DNA of 40,427 bases from JANRKT01 sp033763355 (GCA_033763355.1 JANRKT010000134.1:1-40427); one strand, 5' to 3'; counted from the first letter of the stretch, positions 25,550 through 34,121 are shown. Notes: generated from the letters alone by a model not told the origin. Numbers and translations: made by a program.

Positions 25550-26115
25550 CTAAAAAAGAAATCAGATCTTTATACAGGATAAAACGTGAAGCCTTAGGCG
25601 AAGCGGAAACAGCAAAACTGCAGGACCTTGTGCTTATTCAGTTCCAGCACCTGCATCTGCCATTTCTTGAATACGTACACACTTACCTGCCTGCTGAAGA
25701 AAAAAAAGAAGTGCATCCCGGTCCGATGGTAAGGTTTCTTGAATTTCATAATCCCGGGCTGAAGGTGATTGTGCCGAGGACGGTTTTTGAAACGGTTTCA
25801 CTGCAGCATTTCATTTATAATGAACACAGCATCCTTAAAAAAAACCAATATGGCATACTTGAGCCCATAAACGGTGTAGAAGTGAGTGCTGATCTCCCTG
25901 ACCTTGTATTTGTACCTTTGCTGGCTTTTGATAAACAGGGGCACCGCGTAGGTTATGGCAAAGGGTTTTATGACCGGTTCCTTGCAGGATGCCGCCCGGA
26001 TACCTTAAAAGTCGGCCTTTCTTTTTTTGAACCTGTTGACCGCATCACGGATACCAATAACTTTGATGTGCCTTTAGATTATTGCATTACACCATACAGC
26101 CTCTATGAATTTTAA
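25546..26115 (+). CDS. 5-formyltetrahydrofolate cyclo-ligase
   Basis: 189 residues. It converts 5-formyl-THF to 5,10-methenyl-THF with ATP, a folate salvage step. The N-terminal MTKKEIRSLYRIKREAL matches the basic ATP-binding start of the family. The signature FVPLLAFDKQGHRVGYGKGFYDRFL with the glycine-rich GYGKGFYDR loop is complete. The start overlaps the bioD stop by 4 bp (ATGA type), implying translational coupling; the end overlaps lpxK by 11 bp. Confidence 0.93.
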   Translation: MTKKEIRSLYRIKREALGEAETAKLQDLVLIQFQHLHLPFLEYVHTYLPAEEKKEVHPGPMVRFLEFHNPGLKVIVPRTVFETVSLQHFIYNEHSILKKNQYGILEPINGVEVSADLPDLVFVPLLAFDKQGHRVGYGKGFYDRFLAGCRPDTLKVGLSFFEPVDRITDTNNFDVPLDYCITPYSLYEF

Positions 26116-27202
26116 TACCATTTTTTTAAAATCATTCCGCATTTTGCTTTTTCCGCTTGCATTGCTGTATGGAATGGTAGTCTGGATGAGGAACAGACTG
26201 TTCGATAAAGGTATTCTCAGGTCAACATCATTTAATATCCCGCTTATTTGTGTAGGCAACCTTGCAGTAGGCGGCACAGGTAAATCGCCCATGGTGGAAT
26301 ACCTGGTGAGTTTATTGAAGGAACGGTTTAATGTGGCAACACTCAGCCGCGGTTATAAACGGAGAACAAAAGGCTATATACTCGCCAATGATTACAGCAC
26401 TGCGCTTGATATTGGTGATGAACCGATGCAGTTTCATCTTAAATTCCCCGATATACCGGTTGCTGTTGGCGAAGAAAGGATTGTTGCCATACCCCAGCTT
26501 TTGTACGACAGGCCGCAAACCGATGTGATCGTTCTTGATGATGCTTTCCAGCACAGGTCAATTGAAGCGGGTTTAAACATTTTGCTGACAGATTACAGCA
26601 ACCTTTACACAAGGGATTTTTATTTGCCCACAGGCGACCTGAGAGATGAAAGGGCAAGTTCAAAACGGGCGGATATTATTATTGTAACCAAATGCCGTCC
26701 TGAATTATCAGAAGCATACCGGAAAAAGATTATAAAGGAAATTGAACCTTTGCCCCGCCAGCACTTATTTTTTTCCTCCATCATTTATGGGCAGCCTTAC
26801 CATATTACCACCGGGCACAGGCGAAGTTTGAGCAAGAATACCGAAGTGTTACTGGTTTGCGGAATTGCCAATCCTGAGCCGCTGACCAGACAGCTTTTGA
26901 TTGAAAGCAAAACCTATGATGCATTGTTTTACGACGACCATCATATTTTTACCATTGATGACCTGAATGATATGATGAAACGTTTTGAAAAGATCAGCAC
27001 ACATGATAAAATAATCCTCACCACAGAAAAAGATGCAGTGAGGCTGGTGAAATTTGAAAATGAACTGGCCGATTTTCCTTTTTATGTATTGCCGATAGGG
27101 GTGAGTTTCCTTTTCGGCGATACCAACCGGTTTAATGATTTAATCATTAATTTCATCAGGAATTTTAAACAGAATAACAAACAAACTGCAGGAACTGCGT
27201 GA
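26105..27202 (+). CDS. lpxK: Tetraacyldisaccharide 4'-kinase
   Basis: 365 residues. It phosphorylates the 4' position of the lipid A precursor at the inner face of the inner membrane. An N-terminal membrane helix (FRILLFPLALLYGMVVWM) is followed by the P-loop GGTGKS at 56-61 in CVGNLAVGGTGKSP, then TLSRGYKRR, VIVLDDAFQHR (the catalytic Asp pair) and TEKDAVRL. It shows that the organism makes lipid A. It is the fifth gene of the tightly overlapping set and lies 19 bp before rnr. Confidence 0.95.
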   Translation: MNFNTIFLKSFRILLFPLALLYGMVVWMRNRLFDKGILRSTSFNIPLICVGNLAVGGTGKSPMVEYLVSLLKERFNVATLSRGYKRRTKGYILANDYSTALDIGDEPMQFHLKFPDIPVAVGEERIVAIPQLLYDRPQTDVIVLDDAFQHRSIEAGLNILLTDYSNLYTRDFYLPTGDLRDERASSKRADIIIVTKCRPELSEAYRKKIIKEIEPLPRQHLFFSSIIYGQPYHITTGHRRSLSKNTEVLLVCGIANPEPLTRQLLIESKTYDALFYDDHHIFTIDDLNDMMKRFEKISTHDKIILTTEKDAVRLVKFENELADFPFYVLPIGVSFLFGDTNRFNDLIINFIRNFKQNNKQTAGTA

Positions 27203-27221
27203 CCTGTGAAATAAATTTAAA

Positions 27222-29225
27222 ATGGGAAGAAAAAATCATAAAAAGAAAAGAGAGAAAGAACACAGCAGCAAACCCCACCATAAAACATTTACCGGCACAT
27301 TGGACATAACCCGTTCGGGTATTGGTTATGTTGTGGTTGAAGGACTTGAACGGGACATTCTTGTACGCCCCAACGATTTCAACAGGGCATTGCACGGCGA
27401 CCTGGTAAAAGTAAAAATCATCAAAGAAAATTTCAGGAACGGCCGCAATGAGGGAGAAGTTACCGAAGTGATGGAGAGGAGGCAAACAGAATTCATCGGC
27501 CACATTGAAGTAAATAAGGATTTTGCTTTTTTTATTCCGGATACCGATAAACCCATGCCTGATGTATATGTTCCGCTGAACGGGCTAAACAATGCAAAGG
27601 ACAATGACAGGGTGGTGGTGAAGATGCTGGACTGGAAAGAAAAAAATCCCCACGGGATTGTTGTGAGTGTGATGGATGCCATTAATGAGAATGACCTTGC
27701 CATGAAGGAAATACTGGTAGAAGCAGGTTTCCCTCTTTTATTTCCTGAAGATGTAATGGAGGAAGCAGAACGTTTGCCGGATATCATTGCACAGGATGAA
27801 ATAAAAAAAAGAAAAGACATGAGGGGCATACTCACATTTACCATTGACCCTCTTGATGCAAAAGATTTTGATGATGCCATCAGTTTCAGGAAACTCCCGA
27901 ATGGCAATTATGAAATTGGCGTGCACATTGCAGATGTAAGCCATTACCTGGAACCGGAAACTGCTTTGGATAAGGAAGCTTATCAAAGGGCCACATCAGT
28001 GTATCTGCCCGACAGGGTTTTGCCCATGTTGCCCGAACGCATTTCAAACGAACTTTGTTCACTGCGGCCGCATGAAGACAAACTTACGTTTTCTGTTATC
28101 TTTCAAATTTCGCCTAAGGCTGCCATTAAGCAATACTGGATTGGTAAAACGGTGATACATTCCAATCACCGGTTTACATATGAAGATGTACAGGAAATTA
28201 TTGAAAAGAAAGAGGGGCTGTACAGGGATGAGGTACTTGAACTGAATAACCTTGCACAGCGATTCAGGAAACAACGTTTCAAAAACGGGGCCATTAATTT
28301 TTCATCGCAGGAAGTGAGGTTTAGATTAGATGAAGATGGCAGGCCGGTTGGTATTGTGATAAAAGAAAGCAAAGAAGCACACCAGCTGATTGAGGAATTT
28401 ATGCTGCTGGCCAACCGGACAGTTGCAGAAAATGTGGCTAAAATAAAACTCAATAAAAAACCATTGCCGTTTCCCTACCGTGTGCATGACCAGCCCGACC
28501 AGGAAAAACTTTTACCTTTTATTGATTTTGCAAAGAAATTCGGGCATAAGTTCGATACCAAAACACCCGAAGGCATTGCGGAATCATTCAATAAAATGCT
28601 GGCTGAAGTACAAGGCAAACCCGAGCAGCATGTACTGGAGCAATTGGGCATACGCACCATGGCAAAAGCGGTTTACACTTCAGAAAATATCGGTCACTAT
28701 GGCCTCGGCTTTGAATTCTATTGCCATTTTACTTCCCCTATACGCCGTTATCCCGATGTGATGGTGCACCGCATCATGGAGCAGTGTATTGAAGATAAAC
28801 CCAGGGCAGATAAAAAGATGGAAGAAAAATGCCGTCATAGCAGCGAAAGGGAAAGATCGGCAATGGAAGCTGAAAGGGCTGCAGCAAAGTATAAACAGGT
28901 GGAATACATGAAGCAGTTTTTGGGTGAGGAATTTGATGCAGTGGTAAGCGGTGTGGCAGGTTTTGGTTTTTGGGCAGAAACGGTTGACCACAAATGTGAG
29001 GGGTTGATCAGCATAACCAGTTTAACTGACTACGACGATTTCCGCCTGGTGGAAACTGATTATTGCCTGGTGGGCAGGCGGAGCGGAAGGACTTTCCGCA
29101 TGGGAGATAAAGTCAGGATTAAGGTAATTGCGGCCAACCAGACCAAGAGGCAACTGGATTACCAGTGGATACTGCAGGGTGAGAGTGATGATGATAAAAA
29201 GAGGAAGAAGGGAAGGATGAAGTAG
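27222..29225 (+). CDS. rnr: Ribonuclease R
   Basis: 667 residues, a processive 3'-5' exoribonuclease. Order: a basic N-terminal tail (MGRKNHKKKREKEHSSK), cold-shock domains (about 25-210), RNB catalytic domain with the acidic cluster IDPLDAKDFDDAIS (about 212-225), and an S1 domain from about 565 (EEFDAVVSGVAGFGFWAE). It lacks the N-terminal helix-turn-helix of E. coli RNase R, which is usual for this phylum. The last codons and the stop (29223-29225) fall inside the left inverted repeat of the four-helix-bundle cassette, so its extreme C-terminus (RMK) may have been remade by that insertion. Confidence 0.95.
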   Translation: MGRKNHKKKREKEHSSKPHHKTFTGTLDITRSGIGYVVVEGLERDILVRPNDFNRALHGDLVKVKIIKENFRNGRNEGEVTEVMERRQTEFIGHIEVNKDFAFFIPDTDKPMPDVYVPLNGLNNAKDNDRVVVKMLDWKEKNPHGIVVSVMDAINENDLAMKEILVEAGFPLLFPEDVMEEAERLPDIIAQDEIKKRKDMRGILTFTIDPLDAKDFDDAISFRKLPNGNYEIGVHIADVSHYLEPETALDKEAYQRATSVYLPDRVLPMLPERISNELCSLRPHEDKLTFSVIFQISPKAAIKQYWIGKTVIHSNHRFTYEDVQEIIEKKEGLYRDEVLELNNLAQRFRKQRFKNGAINFSSQEVRFRLDEDGRPVGIVIKESKEAHQLIEEFMLLANRTVAENVAKIKLNKKPLPFPYRVHDQPDQEKLLPFIDFAKKFGHKFDTKTPEGIAESFNKMLAEVQGKPEQHVLEQLGIRTMAKAVYTSENIGHYGLGFEFYCHFTSPIRRYPDVMVHRIMEQCIEDKPRADKKMEEKCRHSSERERSAMEAERAAAKYKQVEYMKQFLGEEFDAVVSGVAGFGFWAETVDHKCEGLISITSLTDYDDFRLVETDYCLVGRRSGRTFRMGDKVRIKVIAANQTKRQLDYQWILQGESDDDKKRKKGRMK

Positions 29226-29241
29226 GATGTATGAAGTAGGA
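29216..29241 (+). repeat. Left inverted repeat of the four-helix-bundle cassette
   Basis: 26 nt holding two copies of ATGAAGTAGGA (29217-29227 and 29231-29241, 14-bp period). Its reverse complement matches 29667-29692 at 21 of 26 positions. It overlaps the end of rnr. Confidence 0.7.
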
Positions 29242-29284
29242 AACACGCTACAGGTAATATTTCTCTTTAATATTTTTTAGTCAT

Positions 29285-29656
29285 ATGCCCATCAAAACTT
29301 TCCTGGACCTGGAAGTATATCAAATAGCACACAAATTAGCTATGAAGATCTTTCACTTAACAAAAAAATTTCCGGCTGAAGAAAAATATTCTCTTACAGA
29401 TCAGATCAGGCGTTCTTCAAGATCAATAGCCAATAATGTTGCCGAAGGATGGGGCAAAAGAATTTATGCTAACAGCTTTAAGAGGCATCTTGTAGATTCA
29501 ATTGGTTCACTTGAAGAAACAAAATCATGGTTGTTATTTTCAAAGGACCGTAATTGTGTAACCGTTGAAGAATATGCAGAATTAATTAATGAATGTGAAA
29601 TGTTAGGCGGCAAACTATGGAAGTTACATGATAATTGGCAGGATTTTAATAAGTGA
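29285..29656 (+). CDS. Four-helix-bundle protein (S23 / rRNA intervening-sequence protein family)
   Basis: 123 residues, full length. The family marks are present: FLDLEVYQIAHKLAMKIFHLT, FPAEEKYSLTDQIRRSSRSIANNVAEGWG, and a final helix with LGGKLWKLHDNW. Proteins of this family occur in intervening sequences of 23S rRNA genes and as stand-alone genes; they resemble the Avd accessory protein of diversity-generating retroelements, and their job is unsettled. No template repeat or reverse transcriptase is nearby. The gene interrupts a housekeeping run (rnr / polyprenyl synthase) and is enclosed by 26-nt inverted repeats (29216-29241 and 29667-29692), which suggests it arrived as a cassette. Confidence 0.88.
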   Translation: MPIKTFLDLEVYQIAHKLAMKIFHLTKKFPAEEKYSLTDQIRRSSRSIANNVAEGWGKRIYANSFKRHLVDSIGSLEETKSWLLFSKDRNCVTVEEYAELINECEMLGGKLWKLHDNWQDFNK

Positions 29657-29666
29657 AACCTGATTT

Positions 29667-29692
29667 TCTTACTTCTTTCATCCTACATCATT
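29667..29692 (-). repeat. Right inverted repeat of the four-helix-bundle cassette
   Basis: The reverse complement of the left arm at 29216-29241 matches this block at 21 of 26 positions, including the unbroken CATCCTAC. It begins 10 bp after the stop codon of the four-helix-bundle gene and ends 6 bp before the next ATG. Confidence 0.7.
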
Positions 29693-29698
29693 TTTTCT

Positions 29699-30664
29699 AT
29701 GTTTTCATTTGACGAATTATTAAAGCAGTTTGAAGAAAAATTCAGCAAACGCCACTTCCCTGTTCAGCCTTCTTCCTTATACGACCCGGCTGAATATTTT
29801 CTTGGCCTTGGGGGCAAAAGGGTAAGACCGGTAATGTGCCTGATGGGAAATGAACTGTTTGATACCATCAATCCCGACACATGGCATGTAGCCAATGCCA
29901 TTGAACTGTTTCACAACTTTACTTTAATGCATGATGACATTATGGATAAGGCCCCTTTGCGCCGGGGCAAAGAAACTGTTCATTCAAAATACGGCGAACC
30001 TACCGCATTGCTGGGCGGGGATGTGATGCTGGTGGTGGCTTATGATTACCTGAATAAGATTGATAACAGGCACATTCATAAAATTATATGCCTGTTTAAC
30101 CAAACGGCCAAAGAAGTATGTGAAGGCCAGCAACTGGATATGGATTTTGAAAAACGTGAAGCCGCGGGCCTTGATGAATACATTCACATGATTACATTAA
30201 AAACTTCGGTATTGCTTGCAGCAAGTTTGCGGATGGGGGCCATACTGGGCGGTGCAAGTGAAGGCAACCTGGGCCACATGTATGAGTTTGGCAAAAACCT
30301 CGGTATTGCCTTCCAGGTACAGGATGATTACCTTGATGCATTTGGCGACCCGGAGAAATTCGGCAAGCAAACTGGCGGCGATATTCTTGCCAATAAAAAG
30401 ACTTTTCTGCTTATTCATACTTTAGAAGCCGCCTCTTCATCGCAGAAAAAAGAACTGAAAAAGCTGATGAAAGAAAACGCTCCTGATAAAGTGCAAAAAG
30501 TGCTGGCCATTTTCAGGGAATGTAAAATTGATGACTGGGCAAAACAATTAAAGGACAAATACCTTGACCTTGCTTTGCACCACTTAGAAGAAGTAGCCGT
30601 CATCTCATCAAGAAAAGAGCCTTTAAAAAAGCTGGCCCAATACCTTGTGCAGCGGGATAAATGA
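29699..30664 (+). CDS. Polyprenyl diphosphate synthase
   Basis: 321 residues, trans-isoprenyl diphosphate synthase family. It condenses isopentenyl diphosphate with an allylic diphosphate. The first aspartate-rich motif is DDIMD in LMHDDIMDKAPLRRGKETVH and the second is DDYLD in FQVQDDYLDAFGD, with GGKRVRP near the N-terminus and KTSVL after it. Chain length is not certain: the residues before the first motif (FHNFTLMHDD) suggest farnesyl/geranylgeranyl or somewhat longer products. The stop codon at 30662-30664 lies within a 21-bp perfect hairpin. Confidence 0.92.
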   Translation: MFSFDELLKQFEEKFSKRHFPVQPSSLYDPAEYFLGLGGKRVRPVMCLMGNELFDTINPDTWHVANAIELFHNFTLMHDDIMDKAPLRRGKETVHSKYGEPTALLGGDVMLVVAYDYLNKIDNRHIHKIICLFNQTAKEVCEGQQLDMDFEKREAAGLDEYIHMITLKTSVLLAASLRMGAILGGASEGNLGHMYEFGKNLGIAFQVQDDYLDAFGDPEKFGKQTGGDILANKKTFLLIHTLEAASSSQKKELKKLMKENAPDKVQKVLAIFRECKIDDWAKQLKDKYLDLALHHLEEVAVISSRKEPLKKLAQYLVQRDK

Positions 30665-30701
30665 CATGGTCTGACGGTCCCCGTCAGACCATGTCATTTA
30701 T
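30657..30701. terminator. 21-bp perfect hairpin over the stop codon of the polyprenyl synthase gene
   Basis: Arms 30657-30677 and 30681-30701 are exact reverse complements around a 3-nt loop (TCC). The core is GGTCTGACGG / CCGTCAGACC. It includes the gene's TGA. A T-rich run follows (about 30706-30716) but not directly. It is either a strong terminator or a REP-like palindrome serving as one. Confidence 0.75.
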
Positions 30702-30747
30702 TAAGTTATTTTTTCCCTATCTTCAGTAATCAACCAAAACCAACCGC

Positions 30748-32439
30748 ATGTCCAGCTCATTATTCCGTAAAAAATCAATAGATAAAATCCTGCAGGAAGC
30801 AAAAGCTGGTGAATCCGACGGTCATGGAGGCGGGGGTTTAAATAAGGTGCTCAATGTGCGTGACCTTACCTTCATGGGTATTGCAGCAGTAGTAGGGGCC
30901 GGTATTTTTTCAACCATCGGCACTGCTGCATCCAATGGCGGTCCCGGCATTTCACTCCTTTTTGTTATTACGGCTGTTACCTGTGGCTTTTCAGCTTTAT
31001 GTTATGCAGAGTTTGCAAGCAGGGTACCAATCGCCGGCAGCGCCTACACTTATGCGTATGTTTCATTTGGCGAACTGGTGGCGTGGATCATTGGCTGGGC
31101 GCTGATCCTGGAATATGCCATCGGCAATATTGTGGTGGCCATTTCATGGAGCAGTTATTTCAACAACCTTCTCGAAGCAATTGGCATTCATCTGCCCGGC
31201 TGGCTCACTGTTGACCCCACTACAGCCGGTAAAGCATATGAAGCAACACAAAAATCAATCAGCGGAGGTGCAGTTGTAACAGGTGATATGCAAACCATCA
31301 TCAGTGCATGGAACAGCGCACCGGTTATTGCCGGAAAAAGAATATTTGTAAACTTTCCGGCATTTATTATTGTTTGTCTCATCTCTATACTAACCTATAT
31401 CGGCATCAGGGAAAGTAAAAAGAGTGCAAACTTTATGGTCATCTTTAAAATTGCTGTTATCATCTTTGTAATAGTACTGGGCTTTTTTTATGTAACCCCT
31501 TCTCACTGGAGCCCCTTTATGCCAAACGGGTTTGAAGGCGTGCTGAAGGGTGTAAGCGCCGTGTTCTACGCTTATATTGGTTTTGATGCAATATCTACTA
31601 CTGCAGAAGAATGCCGCAACCCGCAAAGGGATTTGCCCAAAGGAATGATCTATTCACTGGTGATTTGTACTGTGCTTTATATCCTGATTGCACTGGTACT
31701 CACAGGCATGGTGCATTATTCCGAGCTGAATGTAAACGATCCGCTGGCTTTTGTGTTTGAACGGGTGGGGCAGGACTGGATCAGCTATATTGTAGCCATC
31801 AGCGCAGTTGTTGCTACCACAAGTGTGCTGCTGGTTTTCCAGCTGGGCCAGCCGCGTATATGGATGAGCATGAGCCGGGACGGGTTATTGCCCCGTGCAT
31901 TTGGTAAGGTTCACCATAAATTTCATACGCCCTATTTTTCAACTATTGTTTCAGGTATCCTTGTTGCAATCCCTTCACTGTTCATGCAAAGTTCTTTAAT
32001 GACTGATCTTACCAGCATAGGAACTTTATTTGCATTTGTACTGGTAGCAGGCGGTGTATTGTTGCTGCCAAGGCTAAGCGATAATACAGGCAGGGGCTTT
32101 AAACTGCCCTACATTAATGGCAGGTTTATTATTCCTGTTTTGTTTGCGGTATTCCTTTACTTTTCATGGGGGCGTGTCATCGCAGCATTTCAAAATTTTG
32201 GGAAAGACAACCTTCAGGAAGTTTTATTTATTGTATATCTTTTGCTGGCCACCATAATGACTGTGCTTACGTTTGTAAAAAAATATTCGGTAATACCTAT
32301 TCTTGGCGTTTTATCATGCGCTTATTTGTTAATTGAAATCCCTGCAGATTCATGGCTCGTCTTCTTTGGCTGGATGGCCATTGGTCTTACTTTGTATTTT
32401 CTATACGGTTACAGAAAGAGTAAACTGGCGAAGAGTTAA
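30748..32439 (+). CDS. APC family amino acid permease (cationic amino acid transporter-like)
   Basis: 563 residues with about 12-14 membrane segments. After a 38-residue cytoplasmic N-terminus with a glycine-rich stretch comes the substrate-binding loop of TM1, GAGIF at 50-54. Later segments AGSAYTYAYVSFGELVAWIIGWALILEYAIG and FYAYIGFDAISTTAEECRNPQRDLPKGM are characteristic of the CAT/YfnA group of the APC superfamily. It should take up amino acids across the inner membrane. A long extracytoplasmic loop lies near residues 155-190. It is monocistronic: a hairpin lies upstream at 30657-30701. Confidence 0.9.
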   Translation: MSSSLFRKKSIDKILQEAKAGESDGHGGGGLNKVLNVRDLTFMGIAAVVGAGIFSTIGTAASNGGPGISLLFVITAVTCGFSALCYAEFASRVPIAGSAYTYAYVSFGELVAWIIGWALILEYAIGNIVVAISWSSYFNNLLEAIGIHLPGWLTVDPTTAGKAYEATQKSISGGAVVTGDMQTIISAWNSAPVIAGKRIFVNFPAFIIVCLISILTYIGIRESKKSANFMVIFKIAVIIFVIVLGFFYVTPSHWSPFMPNGFEGVLKGVSAVFYAYIGFDAISTTAEECRNPQRDLPKGMIYSLVICTVLYILIALVLTGMVHYSELNVNDPLAFVFERVGQDWISYIVAISAVVATTSVLLVFQLGQPRIWMSMSRDGLLPRAFGKVHHKFHTPYFSTIVSGILVAIPSLFMQSSLMTDLTSIGTLFAFVLVAGGVLLLPRLSDNTGRGFKLPYINGRFIIPVLFAVFLYFSWGRVIAAFQNFGKDNLQEVLFIVYLLLATIMTVLTFVKKYSVIPILGVLSCAYLLIEIPADSWLVFFGWMAIGLTLYFLYGYRKSKLAKS

Positions 32440-32572
32440 GTAATTGGCAGCTTAAATGTTGTTTTGATCCTGAGTATTCATGTGCCCGTTAACACCTGTG
32501 TCAATTTACTTTTGCCATTCCGGCAAACTTTGTTTAAATTAGGATCAGATCTTTCACTTAAAACATTGCCAT

Positions 32573-33037
32573 ATGAACCTTTTCCAGCGTCTCGAAAAAT
32601 GGGGGGACAATCATCACCCCAAATGGCTTGATGCCATCCGTATCGTTTTGGGAATTTTCCTCTTTCTGAAAGGGGTGGAGTTTATCAACAATATGGAGAA
32701 ACTCTCAGAGGTCATCAGCACAAGCGGCTTCCTGGGTTCCATTTCCACAGGCATCCTTGCACATTATGTGGTATTTGCCCATATTGTTGGCGGCATACTT
32801 ATTATATTCGGCCTGCTTACACGTGTGGCATGTATTATACAGATCCCAATTTTACTTGGCGCTATCGTTTTTGTCAACATAGGCGGCGGAATCTTTAAGC
32901 CACATGCAGAACTGTGGATGGCTATCCTAACTTTACTGCTGCTTGTTTTCTTTCTTATTGAAGGAAGCGGTCCGATTTCTATAGATGAATACATGAAAAA
33001 ACATCCTGAAAAGAAAGGCGGCATTATGAATACCTGA
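32573..33037 (+). CDS. DoxX family membrane protein
   Basis: 154 residues with four hydrophobic segments (about 22-40, 62-82, 86-106, 115-132), matching the DoxX/DoxD-like fold. The N-terminus MNLFQRLEKWGDNHHPKWLDAIRI and the loop HIVGGILIIFGLLTR are typical. Family members act in redox or thiosulfate-linked membrane processes, but no specific role can be read here. The 133 bp ahead of it (32440-32572) hold no gene; a small hairpin TTTGCC/GGCAAA (32511-32527) lies there. The gene ends in a clear terminator. Confidence 0.85.
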   Translation: MNLFQRLEKWGDNHHPKWLDAIRIVLGIFLFLKGVEFINNMEKLSEVISTSGFLGSISTGILAHYVVFAHIVGGILIIFGLLTRVACIIQIPILLGAIVFVNIGGGIFKPHAELWMAILTLLLLVFFLIEGSGPISIDEYMKKHPEKKGGIMNT

Positions 33038-33058
33038 TAAATTTTTGCTGAATTATGC

Positions 33059-33090
33059 AAAGCGCCGGTAATAAAACTTGCCGGCGCTTT
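33059..33090 (+). terminator. Intrinsic terminator of the DoxX gene
   Basis: A 10-bp perfect stem (33059-33068 with 33081-33090), extendable by three weaker pairs, followed by ATTTTT. The T-run overlaps a possible -7 element for the next gene (TATTTTTG, 33090-33097). Confidence 0.8.
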
Positions 33091-33101
33091 ATTTTTGCAG
33101 A

Positions 33102-34121
33102 ATGAAATACCAGCGGGGGGATAAAATCATATTGCTGCACAGCGAAGAAGAAGGGGAGATCATTGATTTTATCAATGATAAAATGGTAATGGTGGAAGTA
33201 AAAGGAGTTAAGTTCCCTGTATTTATGGACCAGATTGATTTTCCTTATTTCAAAAGATTTTCAGCGAAAGGTAAAAAAGATATTAATAAACCCCGGCACT
33301 ACGTTGACCAGGTTAAAAAAGAAAAAGCAAATGCACAATACAACGTAACATCAGGCATGTGGCTTGCATTTCTTCCGGTTTTTGACAAAGATGTATTTGA
33401 TGAAGACATTGTGGAGTATTTTAAAATTTATCTTGTTAACCAGACACCAGATGATGTAAAGTTCTCATACCATCTGCGGTTTATGGGTAAAGCTGATTTT
33501 GATATTAGTAATGAAATACCTGCCTTTTCTGACTTTTACCTGCATGATGTGCCCCTTGAAGATTTAAACGATTCACCGAGGTTTGATTTTGAGTTTTCAC
33601 TTAAAACCCCCGATAAAACAAAAGCGGAAATTTGTAATGCTTCTTATAAAATCAAGCCCAAACAGCTTTTTCAAAAGATAGCAGAACTGAGACAAAAACA
33701 GGAAGCCAGTTTTTCTTATCAGATGTACGATACTTATCCTGACAGGGCATTGGTTGAAGATGCCGGTGCCGGGAGCCTTTCAAAAGCAGGTTATAAAGTA
33801 TATGATGCTTCAAAATTCAGGAAACATACAGAGCCGCCCCGCAGTTTGATTGACCTGCACATTGAAAAACTAACAGACGACTGGCAGCGTATGGGTAATT
33901 ATGAAAAGCTGAGCATGCAGTTGAAGACTTTCGAAAAGTATTACGAACTGGCTGTGCTGCACCACCAGCCACAGCTTATTGTAATACACGGGGTAGGTAC
34001 CGGAAAATTAAGGGATGAGATACATGATATACTCAGGTTAAAAAAAGAAGTAAAATCTTTTGTGAACCAATATCATCCTTCTTTTGGCTATGGGGCCACC
34101 GAAATTTATTTTCAATATTAA
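33102..34121 (+). CDS. DUF2027 / Smr domain protein (MutS2-like Smr nuclease domain)
   Basis: 339 residues from the ATG at 33102 (MKYQRGDKIILLHSEEEGEI). An earlier in-frame codon at 33078 would fall in the terminator. The N-terminal 60 residues form a small beta-barrel like that at the end of MutS2. The middle is a beta-rich domain of the Bacteroidota DUF2027 type. The C-terminal 80 residues are an Smr domain: SLIDLHIEKL and the hallmark LIVIHGVGTGKLRDEI (HGxGxGxL). Smr domains cut branched DNA or RNA, and some act on stalled ribosomes; which applies here is open. TATTTTTG ends 4 nt before the ATG, so the transcript may be leaderless. Confidence 0.85.
   Translation: MKYQRGDKIILLHSEEEGEIIDFINDKMVMVEVKGVKFPVFMDQIDFPYFKRFSAKGKKDINKPRHYVDQVKKEKANAQYNVTSGMWLAFLPVFDKDVFDEDIVEYFKIYLVNQTPDDVKFSYHLRFMGKADFDISNEIPAFSDFYLHDVPLEDLNDSPRFDFEFSLKTPDKTKAEICNASYKIKPKQLFQKIAELRQKQEASFSYQMYDTYPDRALVEDAGAGSLSKAGYKVYDASKFRKHTEPPRSLIDLHIEKLTDDWQRMGNYEKLSMQLKTFEKYYELAVLHHQPQLIVIHGVGTGKLRDEIHDILRLKKEVKSFVNQYHPSFGYGATEIYFQY

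Noticed and set aside
27326..27907. 193-codon open frame on the minus strand inside rnr
   Set aside because: Antisense shadow of a clear RNase R gene; Ser/Thr/Phe-rich low-complexity product with no start context.
29285..29656. Diversity-generating retroelement, suggested by the Avd-like protein
   Set aside because: No reverse transcriptase and no template/variable repeat pair within the window.
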